Assembly (NCBI GenBank): GCA_041665305.1
Contig: JBAYJD010000002.1
Span: forward strand, 38,140 to 102,139
DNA length: 64,000 bases
Direction of reading: 5' to 3'
Origin: YA12-FULL-51-18 sp041665305
GTDB taxonomy: Bacteria; Elusimicrobiota; Elusimicrobia; Elusimicrobiales; UBA9959
A model generated the notes under the pieces. That model saw nothing but the letters and a program-made list of their open reading frames with translations. It had not been told where the DNA came from and ran no database searches. The number at the start of each line of letters is the position of its first letter. Positions within the stretch are counted from its first letter, which is position 1. Shown here one piece after another: positions 1 through 15,000 of the stretch. A program made the position numbers and the translations under genes.

Positions 1-3000
1 GCCGGGCGCCGTCACCCTGGTGACGCTCGGAGGAGGCGAGAACTTGAACCTTCTGGAAGAGGGCGCCGTTTCCCCGTTGGAAGCGTTGTCCGCGGCGCTG
101 GACTTTATCACATAGTAGCAAAGCGCCTTCAGGTCGGGGCCGGTTATCGGATAGCTCCAGGAATCATCGGCCGGGATATAGGAATTCACGCCCAGCCATT
201 TCTCGGAACCCTGCCAGGCGGAGCCGTTCCAGTACATGCCGTTATTGCCAGGCGCCGTGCAATCCGCGCCTTGCGTTCCGTCCTGCTGTATGCGGATCTG
301 GACGGTGGAGATATCGGCGGTATAATCCGAGGCCGTGCCGGTTATGGCCGTTATGGTCTGCACCTCACCGTCCTCCACCGCCGGGACGGTTATACCGGAG
401 AGCGGCGGGACCCTGTCCAGGGTAAAGGTGGAAACGGTAAGGCCGAAAGCCGAATAATTCCCGGCCCTGTCCGCCGCCTTCACCTTCATCACGAATGAGG
501 CCGAAGACCGGCCGACCGACCAGGAATCCGCCGCGGTCGCCGGCGTATCGGCCGGCAGCGAGGAAGCCGACACGCTCCAGTTCTCGGCGGCCGTTATAAC
601 CCCGGAACTGTATGCCGTGCTCCAGGACCTGGAGCCGAAGTTCCAATACTGGTTGGGCTGCCGGTCCGTGTCGGCAAGCTCTATCCAGAGCGCGCTGAGC
701 CCGCTGGGGATGCCGCCGCCGGCCACGGGATCCAGCGCGGTGCCGGACAGCGAAGAAAGCGCGTTAAAGTAACTGAGATGGGCCGGCGCCGACACTCCGG
801 CCAGCGGCGTGGAATAGTCCAGGATAAAAACGGCGGTTGAGTATGTTATTTCGGTATTGGGGCCGCCGTTCACCGGCTGGGTATTGTCCCTTGAATAGGA
901 CTGCACCTCGAACCTAAAGCCGTCGCCTTTATCAGCCCCGGTATGGCAATCCCCGAGATTCGCGCCTTTAAAATCGGAGGTGGACATTTGCAGGATCCAT
1001 TGCGCCAAAGAGCCGGAATTCTGCGCCATCCAGCCGTCGGTAAGCGGAGCCGTCACCCAGTTGTTGTACCCGGTATCATAATCGCAACGGGCATTGAGCG
1101 AGTCATAGCGGCGCACCCGCACGAAAACATTGTTCAGGCCGGAAGGAGCGGCGCCTAGGTCCCCGCCGTCGGTTTCGGAAGCGGTTCCGGCTATGTTGGA
1201 GATCGGCGTATTCCTGTAGATCACGCCGCCCCCGCCCGCAGCGGGCCAGGTGGATTTTGAAATCGGCACGAAACGGTCCATTTTAAAGGCAACGCCGCCG
1301 GTCGGAGCCGGCGTGTCCGCCGTGTTCTCATTCCCCACGGTATCCCGGCCTCTTACATAGACCGTGAAGTCGCGGGAACCCTGCAGGGTATTGAATTCGT
1401 TAATCAGGTTCGCGTCCGCATAGGTCCAGGAGGAGGTAAAGATCGAGGTGGCGTTCAGCCAGCTGGCCGCGCTGAAAGCTCCCCAGCCGGAGCCGGTCCA
1501 GTAATCGCCCGGGGTGTTGCGCTTGATGACGACCTGCACGCCGTTCACCGGATTTATTCCGGAAACCGGCTCGGAGAAGTCGCCCGTTATGGCCGGCATG
1601 GAGGCGTAAGAGAAGGCGCCGGGCATGGTTACCGTGGTGACGGGGGCGGAATTGTCGTAGATGAACGATCTCTCTACGAAAGACTCCTGGTTGCCGGCGC
1701 GGTCCACGGCTTTTACGCGCACTTTGTAGACGGAGCCGTCGTTAAGCGCCGGAGGCCAGGTGTCAGCGCCCGGATAAGACCAGGAAACCGAGGAACTAAG
1801 CTGCACGCCGAACTGGCTGTCGGTATTGCCGTAATAGGTTATGGCGAGCGGGCGCCAGTTGTCGCCGGAATCAAAATTCCCCGCGCCGTCGTACTTGGTA
1901 TTGGCGCCGACATCCACTATCTGGATAGCGACCCCCGCCGGAGCCACGCCGGAATAGGACTCCGCCGGCAGGTTAACCCAATCCACGGCGGTACCGCTAA
2001 GCGCGCTTATCTGGGCCAGGTTCTGATAAGCCTGATAGGGCGCCAGAATGGAGGACGAAGGCTTGTTGACATCGTAAACAAATTCGCGGTACACCGCCCC
2101 GGCGGCGCCGACCGGAGTGATATTGCCGGCCACATCTTTAGCCCACAGTTCTACTTTATAGCGTTTATTGGGGTCCAGAGCCGGCGCGGAAAGATCCCAC
2201 GGATTGACCGCGTTGACTATCAGGAAGGTGGACCCCGCCACGCTCCACTGGCCGCCGTCCCATCTGGCTTCCACGGCCCGGTCCGGCAGCAGCCTGGAGA
2301 GCTCGGCCTTTACCGGCGGCACTATGCCGGCCGGAGCGTCGGCCGCATTGCCGGTCAGCTGGGTTATGGGCCGGATGTCGCTGTAGAAAGCGCCGGTCCC
2401 GGACATCGGGGTGGAGATCGTTATGGTCGGATAGTTGAAGTCCGAAGTGACCGAGACGGCCTCGGGGGCTTCCTGGTTGCCCGCCTGGTCGAGACCGGCT
2501 ATTGAGAAATTATACACCTGGTTATGCGTGGAGATGACCGGCATGTCGTAGCCGACCGGAGGATAGTTCCAGGCGATAGTGGAGGCGGAAACCGTGAAGT
2601 CTACAGACAGTTCCACCACGGTCGGGGAGCTCCAGCCGAGAGCCGTAGTGCCTTTCCAGTACCAGGTATCCGCCCCGTAGGTGTAATAGATCCGCAGCTT
2701 AAGTCCCGACGCGCCGGAAGCAAGGCCCGAGGCGCCGCCGTAGCTTGTGCCGGAGAGCTGCGGGATGGAATTACGGATGTAACTGCCGGCCGTGGGCGTG
2801 GAAACCCTTGAAACGGGCGGGGTGCCGTCCACCACGAAAGAGCGGACGGTGAGCGGGTCCTGCATATTTCCGCCGTTGACGCCCATAGGCTCGGCCTTGT
2901 CGAAAGCCCTTGCCATCAGGGTATAGTTCTTGTCGGAGATCCAGTCCCCGGAACTGAAGGGATAGGTCCAGGTGTCCGTGCCGTTGACCGTCTGCCAGGC

Positions 3001-6000
3001 CGCTTCGGAAGAGATGGCGTTGGTGAAGATAGAACCGTTCCAATAGTAAGTGGAACTCCCTTCCAGATAACCCAGGTTGATCTGCACCTTGTTCAGCTGA
3101 TCCGGAGAGAACGGCAAAGGAGTATCTGCGGCGGTGCCGTTGAGGGCCGAAGCGCCGTTAAGGACCGAAGGCTTGTAATTGCCGGCGGCCAAAGGCTGGA
3201 TTATACCGGAAGTCGGCGGGGTTTTATCGCAGATAAAGGTTATGGAGGAAACCCCGTCGGCAAACCCGTTCTGCGTATTACCGGAGCGGTCCACGGCCCG
3301 CACCTGGAGAACATACAGGAAACCGCTGTTAAGCGCCGCGTCGAAGCCCGCCGGAGCGTAGGACCAGGTATCGGTGCCCGCCACCACATTAAAGCTGGAA
3401 GAGAAGCTGTCGAACCCGGCGCCGGTCCAATATTTAGAGCCGTTGTAGATCTGGACTTCCACCCTGTCGAGGTCCGACTTATAATTGGGCAGATTGGAGC
3501 CGGGCGGGTCGAACGCGGTGCCGTTTATGCCGGAAAGACTCCTGAACACCTGCCTGTCGGCCGGGAAACCCAGGTAGGCGTTGGGGGTGCTGGTGTCGAA
3601 GATCATGATGCTCGACGACGCCATGCTGTTCTCGTTGTTCTCGATATTGCCGGCCTTATCCCTGGGCAGCAGGAACACCCTGTAACGGCGGCCGTCCCTG
3701 AGGGCGGGATTCACCAGCGTCGCGGTGGACCAGTTGACCGTGGCCTGCGGGGTATAGGCGGTTTCGATATTGGTGGTGGCGGAGTCGAAAGCGGAGCCGT
3801 TCCAGTAATAGCCGCTCTCCACATCTTTTATCCTGACGGACACCATGCCGCCGAATTCCTTCTGGAGCGAAGGCTGGGTTATATTGCCTGGGTCGGTGGC
3901 GGTGCCGGAGAGGGTCGGCATGGATCTTATGAACTGTCCGACCGGGGCCGAAATAAAGCCTATGGGCTTGGTATTGTCTATCACGATCCTGAGCTGCGCG
4001 GGACTGCTTTCGGCCTCGTTGGAGGAGTTATAGCCGGTCACGGTTATGGTGTAAGAGGCGTTATCCACCGTGAAAGCCGCGGCGCTGTTTATGCCCTGGT
4101 TCCAGGAATTACCGTCGCGGCTGACAAAGGTATAGGTGTCGGAGTCCACCCAGTGCTGGGAGGGTTCATACCACCAGCTCGCGGCCCCGATCAGCCTTTG
4201 CAGGCGGATCTGGACGCTGTCCACCGCCCTGAGGTTGGTGCCGATACCCGCGATGTTCAGCACATCGGCGGGTCTGAAATTTTTATCATTGGCGCCGGCC
4301 GGGGTCTGGATCGTGGTATCCGCCTCCGGGGTCTGGACAGTGAAGGAGATGTCGGCGTTCTCCACCGTACCCGGAGATTTTTCGTTCGCGGCCTTATCCA
4401 CCGCCAGGGCTATCACATTGTACTGGGACTGGTTTATCCAGTTTATGGCCGAGGTGTTCCAGGTCCAGGTGCTGGGCTGGGCCACATCCGGATTATGCGC
4501 GGTTATAGTTCCGGTGGTGAACCAGATCCGGTTATTGGGATAGACCCCTCCGGGACAGGCCATGAAGCTGTTGAACAGGTTGTTGTAACATCTGGGACTG
4601 CCTTCGCCGCTCGTTTGTTTAAGCGAGATCCTCACCACTCCCGGATCCTGCAACTGCCCGGGGAAAGTATCATAAGCCGTGCCGGTTATGGCGGGCACCG
4701 CGGTGACGCCGCCTACCGGCGCCGTGGCGAGGGAAACGGGCAGCGTGGTATCGCCGGTAAAGTAATTGGTGGTGTATGCCGTCTGAAGATTTGAAACTAT
4801 ATCGTGGACGCGGCTCATGGCGTAATAGGTGGTGCCGTCGGCTATGGCCCCGGCCGGCAGGTTATAAGACCAGGTGCCGGAGGAGACGCCCGAGAACGAA
4901 GCCGCATACCACTGCCTGGCGCCAAGGTTAAACCCGGAACCGTCCCACCATTTTTCATCCGAGAGCCGCTGGATGGCCAGTTCCACGCCGGACGCCGGAT
5001 CAATGCCGGACTCAAAGTCACGCGGAGAAGCCCAGCCGTGCAGGTTTTCCACGGAGTCGTCGGCCGTACCGGTTATGGCGGGCACAGCCCCGATAAAGCT
5101 GTTGTCGGACGGGAAGGTTATTTTGGAGGCCGGCGTGGTAAGGTCCACCACGAAGGTGAAGGTGGAGAAATAGGCGCCGGAATAATTGTTCTGCGCCTGG
5201 TCGCGCGCGTACTGGTTTATGTAATACTGGTAGCCGTCCTGCTGGGAGGCCGCGCTGATATTTTTGGTCCAGTCCGGGAAGATAAAAGTGTCCGCGTCGT
5301 AGAAATCAGGAGCGCCCAGCCAGTTGCCGTTATAAAAGTCCCAGTAAGCCCCGCCCGAACGCCGCAGCCGCAGCTTAACTCCGCTCACGCCGCTGGGCTC
5401 GTTAAGACCGTTCTCATTATCGGAGGCTGTGCCGATTATAAGGCCGGTCGAAGCCGCCAGAGCGTAAGTTTGCGGCACCGTGACATCGGTCAGGGGTACG
5501 GCGCTGTCGAAGGCGAAGTAGTGCGCGGGGTTGCCGTCCGCCTTCAGATTGCCGTTGAACTGGACCTCCGTAGGGGTATCCATCCAATTGCCGGCTTTAT
5601 CCACGGCCCTGACCCAGACCGAGATCTTTGAATTGTTGACCGGCGCAAGAGACGGCAGGGCGACGGACCAGTTGCCGCCCGCGTAGGCCGCGGTGCTCCA
5701 GCGGGTGTACTTTGTCTCGGGAGTGGTATCCCAGTCATCCAGGGTATTCGTATAGGTGCCTTTCCAGTAGGCGTTAAAGGCGCCTCTGGCCTTGACCATG
5801 ACATGTACCTTGTCTATGGCTCCGGAATCGCCGGTGGTGCCGTACAAAGCGTTCACGGAATTGAAGTAGGCGCCGTTCGCCGGCGCTGTGGCGACCGCCA
5901 CAGGCTTCTGGTTGTCGAACCTTATCAACCGGCCCAGCCCGGCGGGGACGGAAGCCGGCTCTCCTGTATTGGGCCCGAATTCCCTGTTCTGCGCCAGATC

Positions 6001-9000
6001 GTAAGCCCAGGTAACGGCGAAATAATCATTGGTCCCCAGGCCGCTCATGACCGACCGCACCTGGGCCGGCACGCTCCAGTTCCAGGACACCACCGGATTG
6101 CCCGAACCGTAAGGGCCGGTGTCGACGGCGGTCTCGAACCAGTAGGGATTGCCTCCGTCGAACGCCCCGCTGCCGGCGCTCCACCAGCCGCCGGTGTTAA
6201 GTTTCAGGGCTATCTTGACCGTATAAGTGCCTAGCCTGGCCTCGTAGGTCCTGTCGTTAGCGGCGTCGTCGCTGGCGGTGCCGGAGACGGACGCAAGCTG
6301 GTTGACATATTCTGTCGAGGGACTGGTTATGGTGGAGGTCGGTTTATCCAGGTCGAATTTTATAACACGGGCGGCCGCGGCCGAAACATTCCCGGCCTCA
6401 TCCTCCGACCGCGCTTCTATCTTATACTTGTGATCGTTGACGAAGACGATATTCGCGTTGTTGTAGTTCCAGCCGGCGGCCGGGCCAAGTGCATTAAGCC
6501 ACAGCGGGGCGGAGCAGGCCGTAAATGAAGCTCCGTCGAAGCAAAGACTGTAATCATTGGTCTCGCCTATAACATCGCTTATAGCCACCGCCACCGTGCT
6601 GACCCCGGTATGCGCCGAACTTTGCGCGCTGGCGGAACCACCGGTCACCGGGGTGGAGACCAGCACGCTCGAATAAGTGGCGCCGTCCAGCGGGTAAGTC
6701 AGGGAAACCGTCGGAGCGGTCGTGTCGTAAGTCACGACATAGGTGGAATAAAGAACGGAGTAATTTCCCGCGTAGTCAAGGGCGCGGGCCTCTATGGTAT
6801 AAGCCGCGTCGTCCTTAAGCATCGCGGACGGCACGGTGTAATACCACGAAGTGGCGCCCAACCTTGTAGTGGTTATCCAGTTATTGTCGGAAGCGGCCCA
6901 GGCCGCGCCGGTCCAGTATCTGGTCCCGTCCACTCCCGTGGTGGAGATCCGGAGATCGGTCCATTTGTGCCCCGACAGGTCCGCGTCGACCGTTCCGCCT
7001 ATGCCGCCCAGCGCCCTGACGGCGGGGGCCGAAGGCGTGGTGATCAGCACGGACGGCGGGGTATTATCCACTATAAATCTCGCGGAGGTATAAGGCCAGG
7101 TATTCCAGTTGCCCTCGCCGCCGTCGTTCGAAAGCCGGGCGTCGTCCATGGCCTTGGTTTCAAGGACATATTCCCTGTCGCCGGCCGGCCAGACCACGGC
7201 GCCGGTGTATTGCCAGGTCCAGGACGGGGCCGAGCCGGTAAGCGCGGTGTTAAGCCAGGCCGTCTCGGAACTGACCGCGCTGGTGAACGCCCCGCCGTAC
7301 CAGTAATAAGTGTCGGGAGACTGTAGATAAGAAAGCCTTACCTTGACATCGGCCACCCCCGCGGAATTGGCGGCTGGATTATCGGAAGCCGTGCCGTTAA
7401 TGTCGTCCTGGCCGACGGACCCCGGCTTATAGCGGCCGGCTATGCCGTTGCCGTCGTCGACGGGATAGATTATGACCGGGGACGGCGCCGTCTTATCCAC
7501 AGTGACGACCAGCGAGGACTGGCCGACCGCGAATTGGTCCTGGATGTTCCCGGCCAGGTCCCTGGCCCTGGACAGGATAAGGTACCTGCCGCCCGTGGCC
7601 AGGACGCTGTCCAGCCCGGCCGGGGAATAAACCCAGGAAGTGGCGTCGGGCGACAGGGTCCCCACCGTGTTATTGACATCATGCCAGAGCGGCGTTTCAC
7701 CGGCGTCCGTAAAGTCGGCGCCGTCATACCACCTGGGAGCCGCTCCCGTCAGCCTGCGCACGGCCACTTCGACCGCGGTGCTAAGCCAGGCGTCGTAAGC
7801 AGTACCGGCCACGGCGGAGAGGCTTCTGAGGCCGGATTTATTGGCGTCGACCGGCAGGGTTATCCTGGCCGTGGGGCTGGTAATATCGAAGGTGAACGCC
7901 TTGTCCGTGGCCGTGCCGGTGTTGCCGGCCTTATCCACGGACACCAGCTGGACGAGGTAACTTCTGTCGGCTTCCCAGGCCGCGCTGTTCTGGAAATAAT
8001 CGGTGGTATAGGAGGCCACGCCGGCGTTGACCGACGCCGTCAAATAAGTTTCCGGCGCGTCCGCTGTAAAGGTGGAGGAGGCCCAGTTCCAGTATTGCGC
8101 GGATTCCTGGCGTTTCACCCTGAAGTAAGTGTTCACTATGAGGCCGGGCGGCACATCGCTCACGCTTCCGGTCAGGGAGCCGAGCGATCTGACGAACGCC
8201 TTGGAGGGATTCGTGACGGCGGCCAGCGGCGCGCTCGAATCGATGACGAAAGTCCGCCCCGCGCCGGGAGTTTCCACATAGCCGTTGCCGGTGGCTTTGG
8301 TTTTTACGCGATAGGTCCTGTTGCCGTTCCACGCCTCGGACGCGACCGAGGTGCTGCGCCAGATGGTTCCGTCAAAAGAATCCACCCCCAGATAATAGGC
8401 CGGATTGTCCTGCGCGGACAGCCATTGCAGGCCGCTCCAGACCAGGTCGTCGGCGTTATTCTCCACCCCGTCGGGCCCGAAATCCGTTATCCTGACGGCC
8501 ACCGTGCTGGAATAAACCGCGGTGCCGGAAATGACGGGTTTCGGCGTCGGCGCCCAATGGGGCGTAGCCGCCGTCGGATCCGTTATAACCGAAACGGGCG
8601 GAGGTGTTTTGATGGTAAACAGTATATGCGGGCCGGGGCCGGTGGAACCCGGTTTTGCCACTTCATTGTTGGCTTTATCCACGGCCTTGGCGAAAATGCG
8701 GTAATCTATGCCGTCCGTGCTGGTGATCCAGGACGGGGTGGAAGCGCCAGTGGCCTCCCATTTATCGCCGGGCAGCACCGAGGCGTCATAGAAGATCTCG
8801 GAAGCGGACAGCCAGTTGCCGGCGGCGCGGTCCCAGTAACCGACGGGCGTACTTACCTTGTAATATGAAACCCTGACCTTATCCACCAGGCCGGGAGCCG
8901 TATCGGAAGCCGAACCGGAGACCACCGACAGCTCCGTCTGGATCACCGAACCGTCGGCCGGATAAGTCACGGTGGAGGTGGGCGCGGTAAAATCGGCCTT

Positions 9001-12000
9001 GATGTTCGTGACGGTGGAATAGACCAGCTGGTAGTTGCCGGCCTTGTCCTGGGCGTAAGAATTTATCTCGTAGGTTTCACCCGTCTGCCAGGGGTTGGCG
9101 TTCAACTGCCACCAAGTCGCGGAGGCGCTCAGGGTTCCGTAGGTCGGTATATGGTTCCAGACCTGCGGCGCGCCCTCAAGCGTCCAGCTCGAATCCAGGA
9201 CGCGGTAATAATGGTTGGCGTTCGGGCCGCTGAGCTGTTTAACACGCACAAAAAGGTCCTTCACGATGCCGTTGGGAGCGTCGTAAGAGCCGCCGGTGAT
9301 CTTTCCGGTCTGGCTTATATAGCCGCCGTCCGACGGATATGAAACTGCGCTCGTCGGACGGGACACATCGTAAACGAAACTGCCTTTCAGCGCATAGCCT
9401 TCCTGGTTCTGGGCGGCGTCCCAGGCGTTGGTGTAAACGCTGAAAATAACGCCGTTGTTATTGTCGTACATGCCGTCAGCCGGCGTATAAGTCCAGTTAT
9501 CGAACGACCCTGAGGGAGCGGCGTACAGCGTCGGAGGCGCGCCTCCCCAGATCGCGCCGCCCTGCCAATACTGGTTATCGCTCGACCTTCTGATATAGAT
9601 CATGACATTGGACACACCCGAAGAGCCGGGATCGGCGCTGGTACCGCCGATAGTTATGCCTTTATAGTTGAAATGCTGATTGTCGGACGGATAGGTAACC
9701 GTGGAAGCGGGCGACTCGGTATCATATCTGAAGGTGGCGGTGGTGAAGGTCGTATCCCAGTTGCCGGCGGTATCCTTCGATCTGGCCCTTATGGTGTAAC
9801 TGACTCCGCTTTGCCAGGTCGAGTTCTGGATATTGTAGGTCCAGCTGGCCGAGGTCTGGTAAATCTCGGTCTGGGCGGGGACCCAGGGCGCCGCGTTGAT
9901 ATTGGCGCAGGATGTCCATACAGGGAACAAACCGGGATTGTAACACGCGGAAAGCTCGCTCATAACGGCGAACTGCACCTGTGAAACGGCGATATTGTCC
10001 CCGGCGGTACCGGTAATGTCCGGCAGCGTGTTGTGGTTGGCGCTGCTCGGCAGGGTTATGACCGTAACGGGCTTTTCATTATCGAAGGTCACCGTCACAC
10101 CGACTCCGGCCGGCACATCGCCGTTCTGGGGCTGTCCGGAGTTGGGCCCGTACTCCCTGTTCTGCGCCAGATCGTAACCCCAGGTCACTATCCTGTAATT
10201 GGAGTTCTGGTTGTTCGCGTCCGAAAGATAGTTATTGAGCGCCGTCGGCAGATTATAGGTGAATTTGCCGGTGTTGACGCCGGTCGTACTGAGATTGGCT
10301 TCGTACCACGACGGATTGGAAGCGGAGCAGTTGGTCCCGTTCCACCAGCCGGTTTCGGAACCGGTCAGCCTTTTGATGGCGACCTTGACCGTATAAGTGC
10401 CCAAACCCGCTTCATAGTTCCAGGAGGAGCCGGTCAGATCATCCGTGGCCGTGCCCCGTATCTGCGTAAATCCGGTGGTGTACCCGGCCAGCGGGTAGGT
10501 GATGGTGGAAGTGGGCTTTATGGTGTCGTAATTGATCGTCACGGCTGAAACCGCGGACGGATTGTCCGCGAAGTCCGCGGCCTGGGCGTCTATCCTGTAC
10601 TGGACATCGTTCGCGAAAGCCAGGTTCGCGCTGTTGTAGGTCCAGTTGTCCCACACGCCGCCTACTTTGGCCGCCGTAAGCCAAGAGGGACAGGTTCCGA
10701 AACCAGTACCGTTAAAGCAGGCCTCGCCCGCGCCGCCGGGGTCCCTGATTATCTGCACGGCCACCGTGCTGACGCCGGTGTTCGCGGAGGTCTGGTCATT
10801 GGACGAAGTCCCGGTTATCGGAGTGGAGACCAGGATCTGCGAATATGCCGCGCCGTCATGCGGGAATGTTACTAAAACGGACGGAGCCGTAGTGTCGTAT
10901 GTGAACACATAAGTGGAGTATAGGGTGGAATAATTTCCGGCGTAATCCTGCGCCTGGGCCTCGGCGGTGTACACGGCGTCGTCCCTTAAGATGGAGCCGG
11001 GAACCGTGTAATACCACGAGGTCGCGCCAAGTTTGGACGAATGTATCCAGGTATTACCGGAAGCTGTCCAGACCGAGCCGGACCAGTATCTGGTCCCGTC
11101 CGGGCCGGTGGTGGAGATGCGGAGATCGGTCAGGCTGTGTCCGGCCAGATCGGCGTCGGCGGCGCCGTAGATGGAGAAAGAGGCCTTCTGGGCCGAAGCC
11201 GTCGGGCTGGTTATCAGAACGGAGGGAGGGGTATTGTCCACTATAAAGTACCGCGTCGCGTACGGTTCCACTTCCCACACGCCGTCCCCGCTGCCGTCAG
11301 CCAGCCGGGAATCGTCCATGGACCGGACTTCCAGCTTATACTCCCTGTCGCCGGCCGGCCAGAGGATGCTGCTTGCATAACTCCAGGTCCAGTTGGGCGC
11401 TGAGCCGGATTTGGAAGTGGGCTGCCAGGCCGTGGCTTCCGTGAGGGTCCCGGAACTGAAACCGGTCCCGGCGCAATAATAGGTGTCGCCGTTCAGCAGG
11501 TAAGACAGCCTTATATATGAAGCGGAGATATCGCCGTTATTCTGCGCGGGGGCGTCCACGGCCGTTCCGCTCAAATGATTGGCCGGGAACTGCCCGATGT
11601 TCGCGGGGGCATATCTGCCGCTGGAGCCGTCGCCGTCGTTCGCCGGCCGCGAGATGGCCGAGACCGGCGCGGTCTTGTCCACCTTTATGACCAGCGAGGA
11701 CACATTTACGCTGAACCCGCTAAGCATATTGCCGGCCACATCGCTCGATCTCACAAGTATGAAGTACTGGTAGCCGGATTCGAATTTATCGTCAAAATTC
11801 GCGGGAGCGTACACCCAGGTCGTCGCGTCGGGGGACAGGTAACTGCTTCCGGCGCCGTTCACGACATCCAGCCAGTGAGGCTCGGAAGCCAGGTCGCTGA
11901 AAGAAGTTCCGTCGAACCAGAGCATGGTGCCGGACAGCCATTTTTGTATGGCTATCTCCACTTTCTGGTTCTCCCAGTCGTCGGCCGCCGTACCTGAGAT

Positions 12001-15000
12001 GGACGGCAGGGACCTTATGGCTTTGGCGTTCTGCGGCAGAAGTATCCTGGTGGTCGGGGAGGACAGGTCCAGCTTGAAGGTGACTTCCGCCGCCGTGCCC
12101 GTATTGCCGGCCTTATCCACCGACACCAGTTGCACCACATAATCCCTGTTCTGTTCCCAGGCCTGGTTGTTCAGGAAATAATCGGTGGTATAGCTCGCCA
12201 CGCCGCCGACCACGCCGGCCGGAAGGTAGGTCTCGGGGGCGTCCGCGGTAAAGGTTGAAGCGGCCCAGTTCCAGTACTGCGAGGCTTCGTCCCGCTTGAC
12301 GCGGAAATAAGTGTTCTGGATCACGCCGGGCGCGATATCGCCGACGCCGCCGATCAGGCCGGTCATGGAATTTACCCATCTGCGGTCGGGCGCCGTCACC
12401 GCCGCGGCCGGAGCGCTTGAGTCTATGACGAACAGCCGTCCCGCGCCCGGAGTTTCCTCATATTCGTTGCCCGTATGAACGGCCTTGGACTTGACGCGGT
12501 AAGTTCTGTTGCCGTTCCACTGGTTCGACTCCAGGTCTATCTGCCATACACCGTTCCCGGGATTGAAAGAATCCACGCCGAGGTAGAGATCGGGATTAGC
12601 GGACGCCGAGAGCCATTGCGTCCCGTTCCAGACAAGATCGTTCCCGTTCTCCAGGCCGTCGGCCCCGAGATCCGTTACCCTCACGGCCACGGTGCTGGAA
12701 TAGACAGAGGTGCCGGAAATGGCCGGCTTGGGGTTCGGGACCCAATGGGGCGTGTTCGCGGACGGCGAGGTTATGCCGGAAACGGGCTGGGGGGTTTTAA
12801 GCGTGAATTCCATGTACGGCCCGTCCCCGACGGCGCCTGGCTTCGCGACTTCCAGAAGCGCCTTGTCCACGGCCTTGGCAAAAACCCTGTAAGCGATGCC
12901 TCCCACCGAAGTCACCCAGGTCGGGGTCGAAGAGCCGGTGGCCTCCCACTTGTCGCCCGCCAGCAGCGTCGCGTCATAAAAGATCTCGGCGCCTGAATTC
13001 CAGAGCCCGGAGGCGCGGTTCCAGTAATTGCCGTCGCAGATGCCCGAAGCGCAATAATAGGAAACCTGTACCTTATCGAGCTGTCCAGGGGCCGTATCCG
13101 AAGCCGAACCGGAAATAACGGTGACCTCGGTCTGGAGAATGGAACCGTTCACCGGGTAAGTGACCGTGGAGGTGGGCGGCGTAAAATCGGCTTTTATCAG
13201 GGTAACGGTGCTGTAACCCAGTCTGTAATTATCCGCCTTGTCCTTGATGTTCACGCTGATATCGTAGGTTTCTCCGGATTGCCAGGGAGTGGTGTTCAAC
13301 TGCCACCAGGTCGCCGAGGCGCTTAATGTGCCGTAGGGCCCGCCCTGGTAGATCTCGTTCCAGACCTCGGGGACATTTTCCAGGGTCCAGCTTGAATCCG
13401 ACACCCTCCAGTAATGGTCGGGCTTTGAGCCGGCGGTCTGCTTGATCCGCACATAAACCTTCTCAACGATGCCGTTGGGCGCGTCATAGGCGGTACCGGT
13501 TATTTTTCCGGCCTGGCTGATATAGCCTTTGTCGTACGGATAAGTCACGGCGCCGGTGGGCTTGGAAATATCGTAAACGAACTCCGCGTCCCTTACGGTG
13601 CCGAGATTGCCGGCGCCCGTGCCTTCCTGGTTCGTGGCCAGGTCGTCAGCCCTGGTAACTATCCGGTAAAGATGGCCATCCGTCCATTGCGGGGGATCGT
13701 AAACCGCGTTCCAGGTCCAGACCCCTCCGACGATATTACTGAACAGCCATTTGTCGCCGTCGGTATCGGTCCACCCCATGCCGGTCCAGTAGGTCGTACC
13801 GCGGGTGAGATCCTGAACATACATACTTAATCCGACGACCCCGGAGCCGCTGCTCGGATCGGTATAGGAACCGGTTATGGAGGACGTGGAAAGCTCCGCA
13901 TGATGCGAACCGTCCGCGGGCGAAACCACGGTGGATTCCGGTTCGGTGTTGTCGAACTTGAACGTTACGGTGGAATAGACGGCGTCATAATTATCCACGG
14001 AATCCCTGGCCCGAGACTCCAGGCGGTAAGTGTAGCCCGAACTCCACGGGAAAACGGAGGCGTCGAACGAGAATGTGCCGCTAGACTGGGACGGCGCGTA
14101 GGTGAAAGCGGCGGTGGACCAATAAAGTTCCGGATCGGAAGCGGATTCCCACCGGCGCGCGACGGCGTTCCAGTAAACATTCCCCACGGCCCGGTAGATC
14201 CTTATTTTCACGGCCTGGAACGGATCGGACAGGTACATCTTCCGGTTATCCGAGGCGGTTCCGGAAACGGCCTGCACCGAATTCTGCGGCTGGGCCGCGG
14301 GCAAGGTTATAACGGATATGGGATTCGTCCTGTCTATGTAAAAGACCGCGGCGGAAGAATCAGGTCCCTGGTTGGCGCCCGTCTGAGTATTGTCCTTCGA
14401 CCGCGCGCGCGCCGTATAAGTGTACGAACTATGCCAGACGGTGTCCGCGAAGCTGTACGACCAGTTCACTGAAACCGCGCTGTAAGTGGAATCCGCCGTG
14501 AACCACTGCGAGGAACCGGCGCTCCAGCCGTTGACCGGGTCCCAGTACCAGTTGTTGCTGTCGCGCTGGAGCGAGATCTCAGAATTGCCTATGGGGATCA
14601 CGCTGTACAGGTCGGTGGAATTGCCCTCTATTTTGGAAAGCGACCTGTAGACCGCGGTGTTCTGCGGCGTTGAGAAAGACGAAGAAGGGCCGCTGGTGTC
14701 GTATCTGAAGGTCCGAGAGGTATTCTGAGAAGCGTCCGCGTACCCGAGCACCGCGGGCAGGGCTTCGCTGTTGGAAGCCTTATCGTAGGCGCGGGTGCGC
14801 ACATTGTAAACCTTGCCGTCAGTCCAGGCCGGCAGGGTCGAATAGGTCCAGGCGGAAGTGGAAGGCATCACGGCCGTATTAAAATATTCGTCCGTGACCC
14901 AGGTGCCGGAAGTAGACCACCAGTGCCAGTAATAGGTGGTGGCCTGGTTAAGATCGGCTATGGAGATCTCCGTCCGGTCCACGCCGGACAGATTGTCGCC

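Noticed and set aside
4153..8868. Plus-strand frames of 200-440 codons in the giant-protein region
   Set aside because: They are rich in Gly, Arg and Pro with no motif and lie opposite a continuous repeat-coding frame with clear module periodicity.
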